NCBI GenBank assembly: GCA_016292545.1
Contig: JAEDIG010000145.1
Location: 1 to 5,777, forward strand
Length of the DNA stretch: 5,777 nucleotides
Direction: 5' to 3'
From: Bacteroidaceae bacterium
Lineage (GTDB): Bacteria; Bacteroidota; Bacteroidia; Bacteroidales; Bacteroidaceae
The position numbers and the translations under genes are program-made. Positions 1 through 5,777 of this stretch are shown piece after piece. The notes under the pieces were generated by a model. It saw only the letters and a program-made list of their open reading frames with translations. It ran no database searches and was not told where the DNA came from. The first letter of the stretch is position 1; every line of letters starts with the position of its first letter.

Positions 1-761
1 CCGACCTCACGCGGGCCCTCCAGGCAGGAGGGAAAATGCAGGGCGACTGGGGCGAGCAACTGCTGGCCAGCATTCTGGAAGGCAGCGGACTCCGCCCGGG
101 AGAGGAATTCGAGACCCAGGCCAATGTGAAGGACAGCGAGGGGAACAACCTGCGGCCCGACGTCATCGTGAACTGCCCCGGAGGCAGGAAAATCATCATC
201 GACAGCAAGGTGAGCCTCACGGCCTACCTCAACTACAACGCCGCCCAGTCACCCGAAGAGGCGGAAGCCGCCAAGAAGGAAAACCTCAGGAGCATCCGCA
301 CCCACATAGACGAGCTCGACCGCAAGCACTACGACCAGCTGGTGGCGGGGGCGCTCCCCCAGGTGCTCATGTTCATCCCCAACGAGGGCAGCTACATCCT
401 GGCCCTGCGCACCGACCCCCAGATTGGCCAATACGCCTACCGCAAGAACATCATCCTCATCAACCCCACCAACCTCATGCTCTCGCTGCAGATGATCTAC
501 AACCTGTGGCAGACCGAAAGGCAGAACAAGAACACGGAGCGTGTGATGAAGCAGGCATCGGAACTCTACGACAAGTTTGCCGTGTTCTGCGAAAAGTTCA
601 ACCGCATACGCAAGGACATAGACGACCTGCGCGCCCACACCGACGACGCCTTCGGCACACTCACCTCCGGACGTGGCAACATCGTCCGCCGGCTGGAGGG
701 CCTCAAGCAGCTGGGCGTGACACCCAAGAAGCAAATCGACGAAAATTTCATCGAGGAGTGA
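1..761 (+). CDS. rmuC: RmuC family DNA recombination protein, 5' end missing
   Basis: This is the C-terminal part of an RmuC-family protein, linked in E. coli to limiting rearrangements at inverted repeats and thought to act as a nuclease of the PD-(D/E)XK fold. The frame is open to the left edge: codons from position 3 read DLTRALQAGGK before the ATG at 36, matching the usual RmuC stretch ahead of the conserved GDWGE block. The real start, and normally an N-terminal membrane anchor and coiled coil, therefore lie outside the window. Visible hallmarks are GDWGEQLL (about nt 42-65), RPDVIV with Asp at 159-161, IIIDSKVSL with Asp-Ser-Lys at 201-209 (probable catalytic residues), VLMFIPNEGSY, and the NLMLSLQMIYNLW helix. 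The C-terminal end is charged and helical. The stop is TGA 759-761. The next gene has its own promoter, so this is probably the end of a separate unit. The family call is firm; the exact biochemical role is known only in outline. Confidence 0.93.
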   Translation, partial: DLTRALQAGGKMQGDWGEQLLASILEGSGLRPGEEFETQANVKDSEGNNLRPDVIVNCPGGRKIIIDSKVSLTAYLNYNAAQSPEEAEAAKKENLRSIRTHIDELDRKHYDQLVAGALPQVLMFIPNEGSYILALRTDPQIGQYAYRKNIILINPTNLMLSLQMIYNLWQTERQNKNTERVMKQASELYDKFAVFCEKFNRIRKDIDDLRAHTDDAFGTLTSGRGNIVRRLEGLKQLGVTPKKQIDENFIEE

Positions 762-765
762 CATT

Positions 766-834
766 ATGGCAGCAAAACAGGTATTTTCACCACCAAAATG
801 GCATAAAGCAAGCAAAAATCAAGTTTTAATGTAA
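766..834 (+). other. Possible 22-residue small ORF after rmuC (unproven)
   Basis: An ATG five bases after the rmuC stop opens a 22-codon frame ending in TAA. The encoded peptide begins MAAKQVFSPPKW and is basic (five Lys, one His). It is preceded by GAGGAG (753-758), which overlaps the last rmuC codons and sits seven bases from the ATG, an unusually good Shine-Dalgarno-like spacing for this organism. Against it, the stretch is AT-rich unlike neighbouring genes, has no recognisable domain, and GAGGAG also encodes rmuC residues. It would be translated only from the rmuC transcript. I do not recognise the peptide, and chance is the more likely explanation. Confidence 0.15.
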
Positions 835-849
835 AAAAGTTATCGAAAT

Positions 850-882
850 ATTGTAATATGTAAGCAAATTGTTATACCTTTG
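850..882 (+). promoter_or_regulatory. Bacteroidota-type promoter for dapF
   Basis: TACCTTTG at 875-882 fits the Bacteroidota primary sigma factor -7 consensus TAnnTTTG. ATTG at 850-853 serves as a -33 element, giving a 21-base spacer. Transcription would begin near 888-890, leaving a leader of about 20 bases before the dapF ATG at 910. The region around it is AT-rich. Confidence 0.65.
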
Positions 883-909
883 CATCAAATTTAAGGCAAA
901 AGGATAAAT

Positions 910-1755
910 ATGACAAAGAAAAGAAAGATTCCATTCACCAAAATGCAAGGTGCAGGCAACGACTACATCTATGTATACACCCCCAACGGCGAAATCCCCG
1001 ACCCCTCCAGGACGAGCATCGAATGGAGCCGCCCCCATTTTGGCATTGGCAGCGACGGGCTCATACTCATCTCCCCAAGCCCCATCCCGGAGGCAGACTT
1101 CAGCATGCGCATCTTCAACAACGATGGCAGCGAGGCCATGATGTGCGGCAACGGCGTGCGCTGTGTGGGCAAGTATGTCTACGACCACCGGCTCACCGAC
1201 CGCACCACCGTAGCCATCGACACACTCAGCGGCATCAAGGTGATAGACCTACTCGTGGGCGAGGACGACAAGGTGAAGGAAGCCACCGTCAACATGGGCG
1301 CCCCCATACTGGCCAACCGACGGCAGCTGGCCACCCCCGACGGCAGCATGAAGGCAGGCAAGGTGGCAGGCAGGCAAGGCACCTACGTGTGCATGGGCAA
1401 CCCCCACTTCGTGGTCTTTGTGCCCGATGTGATGAGCATCGACCTGACCAAGGAAGGCCCCGTCCTCGAAAACGACCCCATGTTCCCCGAGCGGTGCAAC
1501 ATCGAGTTCGCCACCGTCCGCCCCAACGGAAGCATCCGCATGAGAGTGTGGGAGCGCGGCAGCGGCATCACGATGGCTTGCGGCACAGGAGCATGTGCCA
1601 CAGCCGTGGCAGCCTATCTCAACGGACTCTCCACACGCGAAAGCACCATCCACATGGACGGCGGCACCCTCCACATCCGCTGGTGCCAGGGCGATGGCTG
1701 CGTCTACATGACAGGACCAGCCACCACAGTATTCGAAGGAGAAATCGAACTATAA
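910..1755 (+). CDS. dapF: Diaminopimelate epimerase
   Basis: DapF is a cytosolic, cofactor-free epimerase converting LL-diaminopimelate to the meso form, the peptidoglycan cross-linking residue and direct lysine precursor. The 281-residue length fits the family (about 275). The protein shows the family's two-base active site: Cys79 in NNDGSEAMMCGNGVRC and Cys224 in GSGITMACGTGACA, one in each half of the pseudo-symmetric fold. Substrate-binding blocks are also present: KMQGAGNDYI at residues 11-20, GNPHFVVF from residue 163, and ERGSG at 215-219. The ATG at 910 is chosen because it lies just upstream of the conserved KMQGAGND block, follows an AGGA (901-904), and sits about 20 bases downstream of a promoter. 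The gene is followed after 48 bases by dapL, whose product is its substrate. No residues appear missing or odd. Confidence 0.97.
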   Translation: MTKKRKIPFTKMQGAGNDYIYVYTPNGEIPDPSRTSIEWSRPHFGIGSDGLILISPSPIPEADFSMRIFNNDGSEAMMCGNGVRCVGKYVYDHRLTDRTTVAIDTLSGIKVIDLLVGEDDKVKEATVNMGAPILANRRQLATPDGSMKAGKVAGRQGTYVCMGNPHFVVFVPDVMSIDLTKEGPVLENDPMFPERCNIEFATVRPNGSIRMRVWERGSGITMACGTGACATAVAAYLNGLSTRESTIHMDGGTLHIRWCQGDGCVYMTGPATTVFEGEIEL

Positions 1756-1803
1756 GCATACATATTATATATATATACTATACACCCCCACCCCCGACAG
1801 ACA

Positions 1804-3036
1804 ATGGCACTTGTAAATGAAAATTTCCTGAAACTACCAGTCAGCTACCTCTTCAGCGACATTGCCAAGAAGGTGAATGCCTTCAAGGTGTCCCACCCCT
1901 CGGCCCGCGTCATAAGCCTCGGCATTGGCGATGTCACACGTCCGCTGGCACCGGCCGTCATAGAGGCCATGCACAAGGCCGTCGATGAGATGGCCAACAA
2001 AGCCACCTTCCGCGGCTATGGCCCCGAAGCCGGATACGACTTCCTGCGGGAAGCCATCGTCAAGAACGACTTCGCACCCCGTGGCATCCACATCGACCCG
2101 AAAGAAGTATTCGTCAACGACGGCGCAAAAAGCGACACCGGCAACATCGGCGACATTCTGGGGCTCGACAACAGCATCTGCATGACCGACCCCATCTATC
2201 CCGTCTACGTAGACTCCAACGCCATGTGCGGACGCGCAGGCAGCCTCACCCCAGGCGGTGTGTGGTCCAACATCATCTACACACCCTGCAATGCAGAAAA
2301 CAACTTCGTCCCCGCCCTGCCCGACCAGAAGGTGGATGTCATATACCTCTGCTACCCCAACAACCCCACAGGCACGGTCATCACACGCGCCGAACTGAAG
2401 AAATGGGTCGACTACGCCCTCAAGAGCGACAGCATCATCATGTATGACGCCGCCTACGAAGCCTACATCCAGGACAAGGACATACCCCACTCCATCTATG
2501 AAATCAAGGGAGCCAAGCGGTGCGCCATCGAGTTCCACAGCTACAGCAAGACAGCCGGATTCACAGGCGTGAGATGCGGCTACACGATTGTCCCCCGCGA
2601 GCTCACGGCCACCACCGTCACAAGTGAGCGTGTGGAACTGGCACCCCTGTGGAACCGCCGCCAGTGCACCAAGTTCAACGGCACAGGCTACATCCAGCAG
2701 CGGGCCGCCGAAGCCATCTACACCCCCGAAGGCAAGGCCCAGGTGCAGGAAACCATCGCCTACTACATGGAAAACGCCCGCATCATGCGCGAAGCGCTCA
2801 CCAAGGCAGGGCTCAAGGTGTACGGAGGCGAAAACGCACCCTACATCTGGCTCAAGACACCCTCAGGCACCACCAGCTGGCAGTTCTTCGACCAGCTGCT
2901 CCACGGCCCCCACATCGTGGGCACCCCGGGTGTAGGTTTCGGCCCAGCAGGCGAAGGCTATTTCCGCCTCACGGCCTTTGGCTCGCGCCAAGACTGCATC
3001 GAAGCCATGGAGCGGCTCACCCGATGGCTGGGATAA
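1804..3036 (+). CDS. dapL: LL-diaminopimelate aminotransferase
   Basis: DapL is a pyridoxal-phosphate (PLP) enzyme of aminotransferase fold type I. It converts tetrahydrodipicolinate plus glutamate directly to LL-diaminopimelate and 2-oxoglutarate, bypassing the succinylase or acetylase steps. The 410-residue length matches known DapL proteins. Visible features are the N-terminal LGIGDVTRPL segment (39-48), FRGYGPEAGYDFLREAI (69-85), NDGAKSD (105-111), CYPNNPTG with Asn187, Asp215 and Tyr218 in YDAAYEAY, the Schiff-base Lys249 in SYSKTAGFTGVR, and Arg388 in YFRLTAFG, expected to hold the substrate carboxylate. The long NDGAKSDTGNIG block separates DapL from generic aspartate aminotransferases. 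The start has no Shine-Dalgarno; the leader is C-rich (CCCCCACCCCC at 1785-1795). No promoter match is seen in the gap after dapF, which suggests cotranscription. Confidence 0.97.
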   Translation: MALVNENFLKLPVSYLFSDIAKKVNAFKVSHPSARVISLGIGDVTRPLAPAVIEAMHKAVDEMANKATFRGYGPEAGYDFLREAIVKNDFAPRGIHIDPKEVFVNDGAKSDTGNIGDILGLDNSICMTDPIYPVYVDSNAMCGRAGSLTPGGVWSNIIYTPCNAENNFVPALPDQKVDVIYLCYPNNPTGTVITRAELKKWVDYALKSDSIIMYDAAYEAYIQDKDIPHSIYEIKGAKRCAIEFHSYSKTAGFTGVRCGYTIVPRELTATTVTSERVELAPLWNRRQCTKFNGTGYIQQRAAEAIYTPEGKAQVQETIAYYMENARIMREALTKAGLKVYGGENAPYIWLKTPSGTTSWQFFDQLLHGPHIVGTPGVGFGPAGEGYFRLTAFGSRQDCIEAMERLTRWLG

Positions 3037-3111
3037 CAGGCCGGCAAACAAAAAGCGACTGAAAACGAAAGAAAAAAAAATAATTATCAAACATAATAAA
3101 AGTTCAAGATT

Positions 3112-5304
<2,193 letters not shown>

Positions 5305-5335
5305 TCCCGGAAAAGACTCCCCCATCTTTCCTGTT

Positions 5336-5379
5336 CCCCATCCCCTGCCATTTCCAGGAGATGGGGCTTTCTTTTTCCC
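5336..5379 (+). terminator. Rho-independent terminator after glnN
   Basis: CCCCATC (5336-5342) pairs with GATGGGG (5360-5366). Inside it, after one C/A mismatch, CCTG (5344-5347) pairs with CAGG (5355-5358), closing a 7-base loop. That gives a stem of 11 pairs plus one mismatch. It is followed directly by CTTTCTTTTT (5367-5376). It lies 31 bases past the glnN stop and should end the transcript there. Upstream CCCCATC (5320-5326) could compete for the same 3' arm. Confidence 0.85.
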
Positions 5380-5388
5380 AAAAACGTC

Positions 5389-5436
5389 TATACACTGTCA
5401 CCCCAGACCCTCCATAACCGTCCTGACAGACGTATA
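5389..5436. repeat. Imperfect inverted repeat between terminator and palindrome array
   Basis: TATAC (5389-5393) pairs with GTATA (5432-5436), and CTGTCA (5395-5400) pairs with TGACAG (5424-5429). The two stems are separated by a 1/2-base internal loop and enclose a 23-base loop. The 11 total pairs exceed what surrounding sequence shows, but no T-run follows, so it does not look like a terminator. It could be a small structured RNA element, a protein-binding dyad, a relic of an element end, or chance. Confidence 0.4.
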
Positions 5437-5465
5437 TGACCCCATCTGAATGCTCATTTGCGTCG

Positions 5466-5551
5466 CGTGCTCCGAACGGAGGACACGCGTGCTCCGAACG
5501 GAGGACACACGTGCTCCGAACGGAAGACACACGTGCTCCGAACGGAGCACG
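5466..5551. repeat. Four-copy 22-nt tandem array of small palindromes
   Basis: Four head-to-tail copies start at 5466, 5488, 5510 and 5532, exactly 22 bases apart, each beginning CGTGCTCCGAACGGA. Copies 1 to 3 differ from one another only at the last base and at one G/A change in copy 3. Each has the self-complementary core CTCCG-AA-CGGAG (broken by one base in copy 3). Copy 4 is 20 bases long and a perfect 9-bp dyad around a central AA. There are no spacers between copies, so this is not a CRISPR array. The 22-base period shifts reading frame each copy, which argues against a coding repeat. It lies between a terminator and a promoter, so it is outside the two flanking transcription units as predicted. 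Function is unknown; a REP-like intergenic repeat is the nearest known type. Confidence 0.9.
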
Positions 5552-5647
5552 ATAAAATGGTTGAGGTAACACAGGTACAAACAAAGAGCATCTCCTCACA
5601 CATCAAGCCTACAATAAAATGAAATATTCTAAAAGATTGCCGTAAAA

Positions 5648-5679
5648 TTTGGCATTCTGATATAAATCACGTAATTTTG
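5648..5679 (+). promoter_or_regulatory. Bacteroidota-type promoter for the right-edge gene
   Basis: TTTG at 5648-5651 and TAATTTTG at 5672-5679 match both the -33 and -7 Bacteroidota elements exactly, with a 20-base spacer. Transcription should begin near 5685-5688, about 15 bases before the ATG at 5703. This is the best promoter match in the window and supports the start chosen for the following gene. Confidence 0.8.
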
Positions 5680-5702
5680 TGCCAATAATAAAGGGCTAAG
5701 AT

Positions 5703-5777
5703 ATGGCAACAATAGCAGAAAGACACATCAGCCTGCTGACCGATTTCGGTTTCATGCGCATAGACAGAAAGATTCGT
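5703..5777 (+). CDS. Probable Rpn-type PD-(D/E)XK nuclease/transposase-family protein, 3' end missing
   Basis: Only the first 25 codons are present and the frame runs off the right edge. The peptide opens MATIAERHISLLTDFGFMRI. The stretch ISLLTDFGF followed by a basic/hydrophobic residue resembles the very conserved N-terminus (usually TDFGFKRxFG) of the large Bacteroidota family annotated as Rpn recombination-promoting nuclease or PD-(D/E)XK nuclease family transposase. Members are thought to be DNA endonucleases promoting recombination and often occur in many copies per genome. Here the usual Phe-Gly after the motif is replaced by IDRKIR, so it may be a divergent or decayed copy. Catalytic residues would lie beyond the window. 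The start is supported by the promoter at 5648-5679. Confidence 0.55.
   Translation, partial: MATIAERHISLLTDFGFMRIDRKIR

Noticed and set aside
36..38. ATG at 36 as the true start of rmuC
   Set aside because: The frame stays open to the left edge and the upstream residues fit the RmuC family, so this Met is internal and the gene is truncated by the window.
1249..1674. Minus-strand ORFs inside dapF and dapL
   Set aside because: They lie wholly within well-recognised genes, lack motifs, and reflect the same codon-bias shadow seen across glnN.
3037..3111. Promoter in the dapL-glnN gap
   Set aside because: The stretch is A-rich but contains no TTTG or TAnnTTTG match, so no promoter can be supported from the sequence alone.
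5320..5446. Three copies of CCCCATC (5320-5326, 5336-5342, 5440-5446) as a repeat or antiterminator system
   Set aside because: Seven-base matches in a C-rich stretch are easily explained by chance. Only the 5336 copy is supported by the extra inner stem and the T-tract. The 5320 copy as a competing arm is possible but not supported further.
5466..5551. CRISPR array
   Set aside because: The units are directly adjacent with no unique spacers, only four copies are present, and no cas genes are seen.

Overview
The window reads as a chromosomal segment from a member of the Bacteroidales (Bacteroidota). Four things support this. The glutamine synthetase is the long type III enzyme typical of Bacteroides and Prevotella relatives. 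Lysine/peptidoglycan synthesis uses the DapL aminotransferase route. Two promoters match the Bacteroidota -33 TTTG / -7 TAnnTTTG pattern, and translation starts mostly lack a Shine-Dalgarno sequence. Coding DNA is GC-rich with a strong preference for C or G at third codon positions, while the gaps are AT-rich. Genus cannot be fixed from this window.

Layout, all genes on the + strand: (1) 1-761, the 3' part of rmuC, cut by the left edge. (2) 762-909, an AT-rich gap with a tiny unproven ORF and a good promoter for the next gene. (3) 910-1755 dapF and 1804-3036 dapL, two consecutive enzymes that make meso-diaminopimelate for cell wall and lysine. (4) 3112-5304, a type III glutamine synthetase, followed by an intrinsic terminator at about 5336-5379. 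(5) 5305-5702, 398 bases without a convincing gene, holding the terminator, an imperfect inverted repeat (5389-5436), a four-copy 22-nt tandem array of small palindromes (5466-5551) and a promoter (5648-5679). (6) 5703 to the right edge, the first 25 codons of a probable Rpn-type PD-(D/E)XK nuclease/transposase-family protein.

Metabolically, DapL takes its amino group from glutamate to make LL-diaminopimelate, DapF epimerises it to the meso form, and glutamine synthetase adds ammonia to glutamate. The middle of the window is thus a compact nitrogen/cell-wall set. No promoter match was found in the short dapF-dapL and dapL-glnN gaps, so transcription from the dapF promoter through to the terminator after glnN is plausible but unproven.

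The genes are ordinary housekeeping loci, and I see no new multi-gene system. The least explained part is the 5380-5600 intergenic stretch with the palindrome array next to a mobile-element-type gene.
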